A stretch of DNA of 23,332 bases. Origin: Bacteroidota bacterium. GTDB lineage: Bacteria; Bacteroidota; Kryptoniia; Kryptoniales; JAKASW01. The notes under the pieces are model-generated. The model searched no databases and was not told where the DNA came from. It was given only the letters and a program-made list of their open reading frames with translations. Made by a program: the position numbers and the translations under genes. Of the stretch, positions 16,842 through 23,332 are shown one piece after another. Positions within the stretch are counted from its first letter, which is position 1; every line of letters begins with the position of its first letter. The stretch covers positions 1 to 23,332 of the forward strand of contig JAJYGB010000157.1 of the NCBI GenBank assembly GCA_021785235.1, given 5' to 3'.

Positions 16842-17120
16842 GCGTCTTCCCCTCGCTTTAAGACAGCGGGCCTCAAACCACCTCAGCAGCTTCTTCCGCC
16901 CGGTACTTGACAGGTATTCAGGTCTCGGTTATATTAAGACTAAAACATCCGATATATGCAAGTATATATACAGACGAACCAGTATGATTTCTGAAGACTT
17001 GTCATATTTTTTTGTGGATATTTCAGATAATACAGTCCGAAATTATAAGAACAATCCAAACTACACCGGCGGCGCAATCCCAATGCGGCTTTGGGGTACC
17101 ATCGGCGAGGAGAACTCGAA
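16842..17120. other. Upstream region of nirK
   Basis: 279 bases without a credible gene; the short frames in it are shadows. It contains the promoter at 16907-16935 and, just after it, an AT-rich inverted repeat ATATAT (16952-16957) and ATATAT (16964-16969) with a 6-base spacer. A second weak promoter-like pair, TTGTCA (16999-17004) and GATAAT (17026-17031), has a 21-base spacer, too long for a good call. I saw no clear FNR/DNR box (TTGAT-N4-ATCAA). GAGGAG at 17107-17112 is the ribosome binding site of nirK, 8 bases from the ATG. Confidence 0.4.
16907..16935 (+). promoter_or_regulatory. Strong sigma70-like promoter of the nirK operon
   Basis: TTGACA (16907-16912) and TATATT (16930-16935) are separated by exactly 17 bases. 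The -35 is the perfect consensus and the -10 has five of six. Transcription would start near 16942 and leave a leader of about 180 bases before nirK. A near-consensus promoter in front of a respiratory operon suggests either strong basal expression or repression by a factor at the neighbouring inverted repeat. Confidence 0.6.
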
Positions 17121-18635
17121 ATGAAGTTGAAATTCAAATGGTTGAGGCTCGTTTCCGCAGCCCTGATAGTCACCCTGATCTCGGCGTTTGCCTTCATCTA
17201 TTCAGGTTGCGACACCGGCTATTCAAATGAAATAGAGGGATCGGAAGAGGCCATACTAACAACCGCGCCGAACGTTCCGCCCCCGATAACGCGGGACCAC
17301 CCCACGAAGGTCATCGTCAGACTTTTCACGAAGGAAAAGATCGGAAGGCTTGCCGACGGAGTTCAGTACGTATTCTGGACGTTCAATGGAACCGTTCCGG
17401 GGCCGATGATCCGGGTTCGTCAGGGCGATCTTGTAGAGATCCATTTAAGCAACGACCCTTCTGATATGATGGCCCACAACATTGACCTTCATGCAGTAAT
17501 TGGACCCGGGGGCGGTGCCGCTTCTTCCGTCACCCTACCAGGCCACACGTCGGTATTCTCCTTCAGAGCTCTACACGCGGGCCTGTTCGTCTATCATTGT
17601 GCCACACCACCCGTGCCAATGCATATCGCGAACGGCATGTATGGGTTGATTCTCGTTCAGCCAAAGGAGGGTTTTCCGCCGGCTGACAAAGAGTACTACA
17701 TAATGCAGAGCGAATTCTATACGACCGGAAATTACGGCGACCCCGGACTCCAGCAATTCGATCTTCAGAAAGCACTCGATGAAGATCCCACCTATGTTGT
17801 CTTTAACGGTTCGGTCGGGGCACTCACGGGCCAAAACGCGCTTACTGCCGAAGAAGGACAGCGAGTCCGGCTTTATGTCGGGAATATTGGGCCCAACCTC
17901 ATTTCCTCTTTCCACGTCATCGGAGAAATGTTCGATAACGTTTACGGAGAAGGAGGTTCAACGGTCACCGGCCATGATATCCAGACAACATTGATCCCTG
18001 CAGGTGGAGCGGCGATTGTTGAGTTCAAAGCAGAAGTCCCCGGCACGTACACTCTAGTCGACCATTCCATCTTCCGCGCGTTCAACAAAGGAGCCATCGG
18101 ACAGCTTGTCGTCAACGGACCGCCGAAGCCGCACATTTATTCCGGTAAGGAGGCCGACGAGATCTATCTCGGCGAGCAATTGTTCATGCAAGAGCCATCG
18201 GGCAACGCAAGCAAAGAGGAGGAGAACCGTCAGCACGAGATGATAAGTCATCCAACAGGCCAGATGCAGGTCGCGACATCCGCGGACGCGAACGAAACCG
18301 GTGACCACATATTCGGAAGGACCTGCATCGCTTGCCACCAGGCCAATGCGAGGGGGATTCCAAACGTTTTCCCGCCCTTGTCCGGCTCGAATTTTCTTGC
18401 GGCCAATAAATCCAGAGCGATCGATTTCGTCATGCGCGGCCATTCGGGCGTGATCCAAGTCAACGGAAAGACTTTCAACAATACTATGCCTCCTCAGCCG
18501 CTCACCGATCAGCAAATCGCAAGAGTACTTTCGTATGTGCGGACCCACTTTGGAAATAACATGAGCCCAGTGACGGCGAAGGAGGTCGAGTTGGTCAGGC
18601 ATAAACAGATGATTACCGCCAGTAAAGCAAACTAG
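17121..18635 (+). CDS. nirK: Copper nitrite reductase fused to C-terminal cytochrome c, lipoprotein
   Basis: 504 residues from the ATG at 17121 (GAGGAG upstream). A hydrophobic N-terminal helix ends in YSGC (Cys30), a lipobox, so the enzyme is probably a membrane-tethered periplasmic or surface lipoprotein. The two cupredoxin domains hold all ligands: type 1 copper H119, C160, H168 and M173 (MMAHN, YHCAT, PMHIANGM); type 2 copper H124, H159 and H315 (VDHSI); catalytic D122 and H265 (SSFHVIG). It should reduce nitrite to NO. After about residue 390 a cytochrome c domain follows, with CIACH (402-406) as haem site and NTMPPQ (M456) as axial Met. Such fusions carry their own electron donor. First gene of an operon with the FGE-like, SCO and hemerythrin genes. 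The sequence pattern (HNIDLHA, GPGGGA) is like the AniA-type branch. Confidence 0.96.
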   Translation: MKLKFKWLRLVSAALIVTLISAFAFIYSGCDTGYSNEIEGSEEAILTTAPNVPPPITRDHPTKVIVRLFTKEKIGRLADGVQYVFWTFNGTVPGPMIRVRQGDLVEIHLSNDPSDMMAHNIDLHAVIGPGGGAASSVTLPGHTSVFSFRALHAGLFVYHCATPPVPMHIANGMYGLILVQPKEGFPPADKEYYIMQSEFYTTGNYGDPGLQQFDLQKALDEDPTYVVFNGSVGALTGQNALTAEEGQRVRLYVGNIGPNLISSFHVIGEMFDNVYGEGGSTVTGHDIQTTLIPAGGAAIVEFKAEVPGTYTLVDHSIFRAFNKGAIGQLVVNGPPKPHIYSGKEADEIYLGEQLFMQEPSGNASKEEENRQHEMISHPTGQMQVATSADANETGDHIFGRTCIACHQANARGIPNVFPPLSGSNFLAANKSRAIDFVMRGHSGVIQVNGKTFNNTMPPQPLTDQQIARVLSYVRTHFGNNMSPVTAKEVELVRHKQMITASKAN

Positions 18636-18646
18636 AGGGAGTATCA

Positions 18647-19465
18647 ATGTCCTTCCCCACAAGAATCAATCACAAAGGATTCGGGGCCGTACTCCTACTG
18701 GCAGGCATCGTCCTGGGTCAGCCGCGACTTAACAGCCCGGAAGCGAATAGCACCTCAATGACTCTAATCAAGGGCGGATTATATGTCCCGTTCGCTAAGG
18801 AGGACGGGCACACGGTCAAAGTGAGGATCAAGTCGTTCTACACGGATCTCCACCCCGTCACCAACTTCGAGTATCTGGAATTCGTTAAATCCAATCCGGA
18901 ATGGAGACGTTCGCATGTGAAGCCCATATTCGCGGACGGAAACTACCTCAGAAACTGGAGCGGTGATCTGGCCCTCGGGATGGATGCCCCTCCCAACGAT
19001 CCGGTGGCCTACGTGTCGTGGTACGCTGCACGCGCCTATTGTGCCTGGCGCGGCAAAAGGCTCCCCAGCATAGATGAATGGGATTACGCTGCGGGAAGGA
19101 TGACTCGGCATGAAAGCGACGAGAGGCTTCTGAACAGAGACCTGAACCGCTGGTACGGCGCGAAGGCCCGGAAAGAACACCGGCTTGCCCAACGGACAGG
19201 CGGCGGGAGCGGATTGGTCACGCCCGCGGGAAAATACTGGGAATGGGTCGAAGATTTCGGGAGTTTACTTCTCGGCGGTGTGTCCGACGGTTCATCGGAC
19301 CTTTTCTCGTGTGGCGGCGCATCGGCAGGTTTCAGCGATCCGACGAACTACTCCGCTTTCTTGAGATATGCGTTCCTGAGCGGCCTCAAGCCGAACTACT
19401 GCCTGCCCAATCTGAGTTTCAGACCCGTGATGGACCTAAACCGTAATACGAAGAAAAGAAAATGA
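18647..19465 (+). CDS. Secreted formylglycine-generating-enzyme-like (SUMF1/FGE-sulfatase domain) protein
   Basis: 272 residues with an N-terminal hydrophobic segment (FGAVLLLAGIVLG) that should export it. The FGE fold is recognisable: MTLIKGGLYVPF, FYTDLHPVTNFEYLEFV, DPVAYVSWYAARAYCAWRG, KRLPSIDEWDYAA, GKYWEWVEDF and a final PNLSFRPVMD. In true FGEs the active copper-binding cysteine pair sits a few residues after the GGS motif. Here the segment reads CGGASAGFSDPTNYS, with no cysteine at those positions; the remaining ones are just before GG and in NYCLP. So formylglycine formation is unlikely and the protein is better seen as an FGE-like domain of other use. It starts 11 bases after nirK (GAGGGAG upstream) and overlaps the SCO gene by four bases, so a role in maturation or activity of NirK, or binding to it, is inferred from context only. 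Confidence 0.85.
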   Translation: MSFPTRINHKGFGAVLLLAGIVLGQPRLNSPEANSTSMTLIKGGLYVPFAKEDGHTVKVRIKSFYTDLHPVTNFEYLEFVKSNPEWRRSHVKPIFADGNYLRNWSGDLALGMDAPPNDPVAYVSWYAARAYCAWRGKRLPSIDEWDYAAGRMTRHESDERLLNRDLNRWYGAKARKEHRLAQRTGGGSGLVTPAGKYWEWVEDFGSLLLGGVSDGSSDLFSCGGASAGFSDPTNYSAFLRYAFLSGLKPNYCLPNLSFRPVMDLNRNTKKRK

Positions 19466-20139
19466 AATTGACCGTCTTGTCTATATCCGTCGCCGCATTT
19501 TTGGTTTCAGTCGCCGGGGCAACATGGCTGCTTCAAACAGGCGACGCGAAGAATCAGACGCTCACTTCGAGCCGGCATTCCGGGAATTTGGATTCAAGCC
19601 CCGCAGACACTTGCTGTACATCCGGAATGCCCGAGGGGACCAGCGAGGGCTCTCTCTACGTGCTTCGTTCCAAATGGACAAATCAGAACGGTGACCGGAT
19701 AAGCCTCTCGGACCTCGGTGGAAAAATACGAGTTGTCGCGATGTTTTACTCTCGCTGCCCGTATGCATGCCCCATGACAATAAACGACATGAAGAAAATC
19801 GAAGCCTCTATCCCCTCCGATCTCCGGGAGCAGGTAGGGTTTGTTCTAGTATCCTTCGACCCCGCGCAGGACACGCCGCAGACTCTACGAGAGATGGCGG
19901 ACAGCCTCGGGCTTGACGGGGGAAGATGGACCCTGCTCACCGGGAGTACGCGCGATGACAGGACACTGGCAGCCTTGCTCGGCGTGGAGTTCGAGAAGAA
20001 GGCTGACGGTACATTTATGCATTCGACTCAAATAACCGTGTTGAATTCGACCGGAGGGATAGTCTACAAACACTTCGGATTGAACCAACCCATCGACGAT
20101 GTTGTTCGGGCGGTAGTAGGCTCTACCGGACAACGGTAA
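19462..20139 (+). CDS. SCO1/SenC family copper chaperone (thioredoxin fold)
   Basis: 225 residues with an N-terminal membrane segment (LTVLSISVAAFLVSVAGATWLL) that anchors or exports it. The copper site is complete: CPYACP gives C99 and C103 (CxxxC) and H187 lies in FMHSTQI. The central strand order fits the family (VVAMFYSRCPYACPMT, VGFVLVSFDPAQDTP). SCO proteins insert copper into oxidases or nitrite/nitrous oxide reductases, or reduce their metal-site thiols, in the periplasm. Here the neighbour is NirK with two copper centres per subunit, so NirK is the likely client. The ATG overlaps the stop of the FGE-like gene (ATGA). A second cysteine pair (C51, C52) sits in the linker after the membrane segment; it is not part of the usual motif and might bind metal or form a disulfide. 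Confidence 0.93.
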   Translation: MKLTVLSISVAAFLVSVAGATWLLQTGDAKNQTLTSSRHSGNLDSSPADTCCTSGMPEGTSEGSLYVLRSKWTNQNGDRISLSDLGGKIRVVAMFYSRCPYACPMTINDMKKIEASIPSDLREQVGFVLVSFDPAQDTPQTLREMADSLGLDGGRWTLLTGSTRDDRTLAALLGVEFEKKADGTFMHSTQITVLNSTGGIVYKHFGLNQPIDDVVRAVVGSTGQR

Positions 20140-20191
20140 GAATTAACAAACGCGAGTTCACGTTTCAACCAAATCAGACAAAGGAGTAGAC

Positions 20192-21058
20192 ATGACACCG
20201 ACCGAGAAATTACACGCACATCATGAGAAGCTGATAGGTAGCATAAGGGCTCTTGCGGCACGCACGAAGGAAGACCCGGCCGACGCCTCGCTGTTGATCT
20301 CATATTGCAGCGAATATCTGGTATCCCACGCCGAAGCCGAAGAGGTAACGCTCTACGCTTCCGACGACGATGCTGAATTCGTCAACAACATGATCCGCGA
20401 GCACAAAGACATCAGACACAGCCTCGACGTCATTGACAGTTCGTTTTCAAGTGGAGATTCCGACACCCTGATCAAAGAGGTGAATACATTTATCGAGCTC
20501 CTCAACAAACACTTTGACGAGGAAGAAAACGTTTTGATGCCCAGGCTAAGCGGCAAAATTTCGCAGCAGGAACTCGAGTCACTGATCACCGATGCACACC
20601 AGATCGAAGCCGAGAAAAAGAAAGCCGACCTCTGGGCATTGTTTGAAAGCGACCACAAAAGAATCGATATGAACATAACGCGCCTTCGCAACTCTGCCGG
20701 AGAGTCCGGGAAAATAGAGGGACATTACTCAAAAGCCAGAAAGCAGCTTCTCAAGCACATCGAGATGGAGGAGACCATCCTATTTGCGGCATTCGGTGAA
20801 CACGCATCTCCCGGACAGATGGGTCCCGTCCAGGTTATGATCGCAGAACATCGGGAAATTACGTCGTTGATTTCAAAACCGCCGGAGAGCGTAGATGAGA
20901 GGACATTACCGGCACAAATCGACTTGTTAATTGAAAGGCTAGCGGTCCACAATAAAAAGGAGGAGCTCATCCTCTATCCGCTAATCAACCGCACTCTCCC
21001 GCGCGCAGATCGCGACAAAGTATTCAGGGAATGTTACGAAGGATTGTCGATGGTGTGA
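20192..21058 (+). CDS. Tandem hemerythrin (HHE) domain protein
   Basis: 288 residues without signal peptide, so cytoplasmic. Two hemerythrin-like four-helix domains follow each other. In the first, likely iron ligands are a His in HAHHEK (8-11), H46 and E50 (SHAEAEE), H71, H107 and E111 (KHFDEEEN). In the second, H155, H189 and E193 (HIEMEE), H220, H253 and E257 (HNKKEE). Both di-iron sites look complete. Such domains bind O2 or NO, or help repair iron centres under nitrosative stress. The gene has a strong AAAGGAG and starts 52 bases after the SCO gene on the same strand, so it probably belongs to the nirK operon and handles NO made by NirK. Whether it senses, scavenges or repairs cannot be read from sequence. 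Confidence 0.9.
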   Translation: MTPTEKLHAHHEKLIGSIRALAARTKEDPADASLLISYCSEYLVSHAEAEEVTLYASDDDAEFVNNMIREHKDIRHSLDVIDSSFSSGDSDTLIKEVNTFIELLNKHFDEEENVLMPRLSGKISQQELESLITDAHQIEAEKKKADLWALFESDHKRIDMNITRLRNSAGESGKIEGHYSKARKQLLKHIEMEETILFAAFGEHASPGQMGPVQVMIAEHREITSLISKPPESVDERTLPAQIDLLIERLAVHNKKEELILYPLINRTLPRADRDKVFRECYEGLSMV

Positions 21059-21078
21059 TTGTCGGGAATAATGGGCGG

Positions 21079-21564
21079 TCAGTCTTCTCTTGAGCGGAGT
21101 AGTATAGCTTTCAAATCCGCTATCTCTCGCTCCTGATTCTCAAGCTGGCTGTACAGATCCACAAGATGCTCGTACAATTGGTTCTCAAGGATTCTGGATT
21201 GCGACACGTCCTCGAATTGGAGGACAATCTCGCTGTCGCGGTTCTCCAGGTGATAGGCTTTGACCTTGTAATATTTGTCGATTCCCTTCTGCTTGAGCGT
21301 GCCGATGCTTTCTCCATTCTGCTTGCAGTCGGAGACCATCCGTTCAAACGCGATCGAGTCTTCATGTTGAAGGAAACCATCTATCTCAAGCCTCTTCCCT
21401 TTCTCCAGCCTCATTGGGAGCACCTCCCGCGAGAAGCGGTTGGCGTAAATCAGAAGAAGATTTGAATCTGTCAGAACGAACGGGATTCTGACCGTTTCAA
21501 AGACTTTCAGGAAATCGGATGTAACTAAGCTCTCTTCCATTACATCATATGTTGCATGATTCAT
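21079..21564 (-). CDS. PAS-domain protein with C-terminal coiled coil
   Basis: About 161 residues from the ATG at 21564; a GTG at 21576 in the same frame would add four residues, and neither has a clear Shine-Dalgarno. Residues about 15-125 look like a PAS fold (FETVRIPFVLTDSNLLLIYANRFSREV, later KAYHLENRDSEIVLQFEDVSQ). The tail (ILENQLYEHLVDLYSQLENQ and on) is a heptad-like coiled coil. No kinase, cyclase or DNA-binding output is attached, so it is a stand-alone sensor that may dimerise and pass a signal to a partner. Histidines and tyrosines are present, but no cofactor can be named. It lies tail-to-tail with the hemerythrin gene, with only 20 bases between the stops and no terminator hairpin. 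What it senses is unknown. Confidence 0.7.
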   Translation of the reverse strand: MNHATYDVMEESLVTSDFLKVFETVRIPFVLTDSNLLLIYANRFSREVLPMRLEKGKRLEIDGFLQHEDSIAFERMVSDCKQNGESIGTLKQKGIDKYYKVKAYHLENRDSEIVLQFEDVSQSRILENQLYEHLVDLYSQLENQEREIADLKAILLRSRED

Positions 21565-21663
21565 GCCGCCGAACACACTGAAAACAGGCGCTCTTTGAGG
21601 GATTTGATGAATAGTCTCTGGAAATGTGTTACAGTTAGGTAAGATCAGATTACAGAATTTTCA

Positions 21664-21678
21664 CGGGGCCTGACCCCG
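21664..21678 (-). terminator. Short GC hairpin after the small secreted-protein gene
   Basis: CGGGG and CCCCG pair around a 5-base loop about 20 bases after the stop of the small secreted-protein gene. The following bases (TGAAAATTC) are only weakly U-like, so terminator function is uncertain. The remainder of the gap up to 21698 shows nothing clear. Confidence 0.3.
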
Positions 21679-21698
21679 CTAGGTGCTCCAAGTAGGGA

Positions 21699-22058
21699 TT
21701 AGCTCCCCAGATAGTCTATCTCCACGCTGGAAACCCCGCTCAGCTCTTTTGCCGTGAATGTCCTGACCTGTCCCTGCTCAAAATTGAAGCTCGAACCGGG
21801 TAGATTTTTTGAGTTGAGCTTTACCATAACATTGCTGGAACTTTGGAAAGTCATCCCGGCATTCCCGGATACTCCTGGGTGAGCTAAGGCGGCAGAACCC
21901 GTACTCAACTTTGGGGCGGGAGTGAAATTCATTCCTGGGGCGGCAACGACTGTCAGTGTGACTGTTGCAGTAGCCGTTACCTGGGCCTGCGATGCAGAAG
22001 CCACGAGCATGACCCCCACGAGGGCTAGAAGAAGTAATATGGGTTTGGACTTTTTCAT
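21699..22058 (-). CDS. Small secreted beta-rich protein of unknown function
   Basis: 119 residues. A classical signal peptide (KKSK, then LLLLALVGVMLVASASQAQ with cleavage after AQA or SQA) leads to a mature part of about 94 residues with no cysteine. That part begins with alternating Thr/Ala/Val (VTATATVTLTVVAAPGMNF) and continues with Gly/Ser/Asn-rich, strand-like stretches, ending VSSVEIDYLGS. The pattern of alternating T-A repeats resembles DUF4402-type surface or pilin-like proteins, but the match is loose and I do not assign a family. It is probably released to the periplasm or cell surface, possibly as a self-assembling subunit. The ATG has no clear Shine-Dalgarno. A 226-base gap with overlapping palindromes separates it from the SPOR gene upstream on the same strand. 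Confidence 0.72.
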   Translation of the reverse strand: MKKSKPILLLLALVGVMLVASASQAQVTATATVTLTVVAAPGMNFTPAPKLSTGSAALAHPGVSGNAGMTFQSSSNVMVKLNSKNLPGSSFNFEQGQVRTFTAKELSGVSSVEIDYLGS

Positions 22059-22200
22059 TGCTTACGAGCATTATGTGTACGAAAGCAATGCCAAAGTCTT
22101 CTTCCCTAAAGAAACTCTCGGTGATTGGTGTAAGCATCCGGATTAGCGTTGGTTAGGCCGACTCGTCATAAAGCACAGACTGCCGAAGTGTCGCGGTGAG

Positions 22201-22224
22201 CGGTAAATATTACCGATTTATCGG
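22201..22224. promoter_or_regulatory. Two overlapping palindromes upstream of the small secreted-protein gene
   Basis: CGGTAA-ATA-TTACCG (22201-22215) and CCGAT-TT-ATCGG (22213-22224) share the bases CCG. The two could form mutually exclusive hairpins in RNA, or be adjacent half-sites of an operator. They lie about 143 bases before the secreted-protein start and about 60 bases after the SPOR gene end. No U run follows, so a terminator is unlikely. The rest of 22059-22284 shows no gene and no riboswitch that I recognise. Confidence 0.35.
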
Positions 22225-22284
22225 AAGGAAGTACTTGATTTAGTGAGACTTAGACAAAACGGTTTTACGTAGGTAACACCCCGC

Positions 22285-23332
22285 TTAGTGGATTGGAACC
22301 ACCCGGGCGGAACTATAGCTCCCAAACGATTTGATCTTCTCGAGAAATGCGACCGCCTCTCCGCTGGTTCTGAAGCTCTGAGTAAACACGTCGAACCCCA
22401 TCTTCTCGGAGTTGAAGCCGACAAACGCGATCAGGCCGGTTCGCCAGCGGAAGGAATTTGCGAACCAATCGGCCTCGTGTTCGCTCGCGAACGTTCCGAG
22501 TGAGATGGTATACATCGACTGGGTCTCGACCTGCCCGTCGATAAACACGAAGGCATTGCGGCAATCCCACCTCTTTTTCAACTGATTCATCACTGTTTCC
22601 GATTCCGGCTCCGACCTGTAAGGCCCAACCATGACAGAGAACAAACGAGTGGATCTCTTGAACTGGGTTACCGCGGAGTATCCTGTTTCTCGTTTTATCC
22701 CGGCCGCGAACCGGGTCGCCTGGCGTAGCGATTGGAATGCCGCAAGCTGAACGGAGAAGAGGTAGTGAGAACTGGTATCGAGAGTCGAGCTGACGAATGA
22801 ATCGAAGAATCCGAACTTGTTCATGAAGATATCCAATCTCTCCAAGGCGGTTTTCTTCGCAGCGAAAGTATCCGTCTGCACAACGTATAAATGAGATCTC
22901 GAATTGAATCTCGCTTCCAGTATTTGGCCGGTCCTTATCCTGGCCCACCTGGCCAATTTCGCGGCGCGGTCTGCCGTTGTGAAAGCGCCCACCTGGACGA
23001 CGTACTTCTCGGGTTCTCTCGCAGCAGTCGGCGCAATGCGCTCCGCCTTTTGAGGAGGCGGCTCAACACTGGCCGGGGCTCCGGCTGCCTGCTTGCTCTT
23101 CAATGCTATTGCAAGTCCTTCGACAAAATCACCCTCCTTGGTCGGCTTGACAGTAAAATCCAGGACGCGCGGCTCGGAGTACACTCCCAATACTGAGAGC
23201 TGGGCGGAGTCAACCTGTGCTTCATACTGTCCGGGAGGCAATCCCATATAGTAGAAACTGCCGTCATTGAATACCGTCACGCTTCTGTTCACACCGGTGG
23301 AAAGCGATTTGATTATCAGCGTCAACCCCGCG
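22285..23332 (-). CDS. C-terminal part of a large surface protein with three SPOR repeats (5' end outside window)
   Basis: The frame is open to the right edge; a TTG at 23325 is probably internal, because the visible start already lies inside a domain. The first 75 residues (VTVFNDGSFYYMGLPPGQYE, then AQLSVLGVYSEP) resemble the end domain of usher-like or carboxypeptidase-regulatory-like beta proteins. After a Pro/Ala-rich linker come three SPOR-type repeats at about 108-180, 188-255 and 270-335, beginning KYVVQVGAFTTADRA, LFSVQLAAFQSLRQA and YTISLGTFASEHEAD. SPOR domains bind denuded peptidoglycan, so the protein probably links an outer-membrane or surface structure to the cell wall in the periplasm. 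Having three in a row at the C-terminus of such a protein is unusual. The fold call is good, the upstream domain call is an inference. Confidence 0.75.
   Translation of the reverse strand, partial: AGLTLIIKSLSTGVNRSVTVFNDGSFYYMGLPPGQYEAQVDSAQLSVLGVYSEPRVLDFTVKPTKEGDFVEGLAIALKSKQAAGAPASVEPPPQKAERIAPTAAREPEKYVVQVGAFTTADRAAKLARWARIRTGQILEARFNSRSHLYVVQTDTFAAKKTALERLDIFMNKFGFFDSFVSSTLDTSSHYLFSVQLAAFQSLRQATRFAAGIKRETGYSAVTQFKRSTRLFSVMVGPYRSEPESETVMNQLKKRWDCRNAFVFIDGQVETQSMYTISLGTFASEHEADWFANSFRWRTGLIAFVGFNSEKMGFDVFTQSFRTSGEAVAFLEKIKSFGSYSSARVVPIH

Noticed and set aside
16907..16920. FNR/DNR-type box near nirK
   Set aside because: TTGAC-N4-ATTCA matches only one half; the second half differs from ATCAA/GTCAA, and the bases are better read as a -35 element.
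16940..17197. 85-codon minus-strand frame in the nirK upstream gap
   Set aside because: It overlaps the nirK start, has no ribosome site and no protein-like pattern.
22059..22284. Possible cyclic-di-GMP (GEMM) or other riboswitch
   Set aside because: Some short strings (CGAAAG, GCCAAAG) recall such motifs, but the required stems and conserved core are not there.

Overview
The window looks like chromosomal DNA from a free-living bacterium of the FCB group, probably Ignavibacteria/Chlorobiota-like rather than classical Bacteroidetes. This is an inference. It rests on a PorV-family outer-membrane protein, a DUF1684 lipoprotein, a MaeB-type malic enzyme, clear Shine-Dalgarno sequences (for example AGGAG before maeB and AAAGGAG before the hemerythrin gene), and a sigma70-type promoter upstream of nirK (TTGACA, 17 bp, TATATT) instead of the Bacteroidetes -33/-7 type. 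No tRNA, rRNA, CRISPR array, insertion sequence or phage gene was seen.

Layout. Bases 1-404 (minus) hold the start of a LysE-type exporter, preceded by a family 9 glycosyltransferase (442-1770, minus). Bases 2082-6829 (minus) are a four-gene partner-switching module: a membrane GAF-PP2C phosphatase, a STAS antagonist, a HATPase anti-sigma kinase and a GAF-GAF-PP2C phosphatase. No sigma factor is visible. Bases 7002-12705 (minus) are a tightly overlapping operon: lon, dnaX, a PorV-like outer-membrane protein and a DUF1684 lipoprotein. dnaX carries an A9 slippery run exactly at the end of its clamp-loader core, with stop codons close by in both other frames, so gamma may be made by slippage.

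From 12972 the strand changes. maeB (malic enzyme with a phosphotransacetylase-like tail) is followed directly by a secreted M28 peptidase. From 17121 to 21058 there is a nitrite/NO-related operon: a lipoprotein copper nitrite reductase fused to a C-terminal cytochrome c, a secreted formylglycine-generating-enzyme-like protein that lacks the catalytic cysteine pair, a SCO1/SenC copper chaperone and a tandem hemerythrin protein. A well-formed promoter lies about 180 bases upstream of nirK. The right end (minus strand) holds a PAS/coiled-coil protein, a small secreted beta-rich protein of unknown role, and the C-terminal part of a larger protein with three SPOR repeats that runs off the window.

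How the genes fit together. The nirK operon encodes nitrite reduction to NO on the cell surface, copper delivery (SCO) and a di-iron protein suited to NO/O2 binding or iron-centre protection. The PP2C/STAS/kinase genes form a complete phospho-switch with one membrane input and one soluble GAF input. lon-dnaX-porV is a housekeeping run with translational coupling. The most interesting observations are the dnaX slippery site, the cysteine-less FGE-like protein inside the nirK operon, and several unexplained inverted repeats in gaps.
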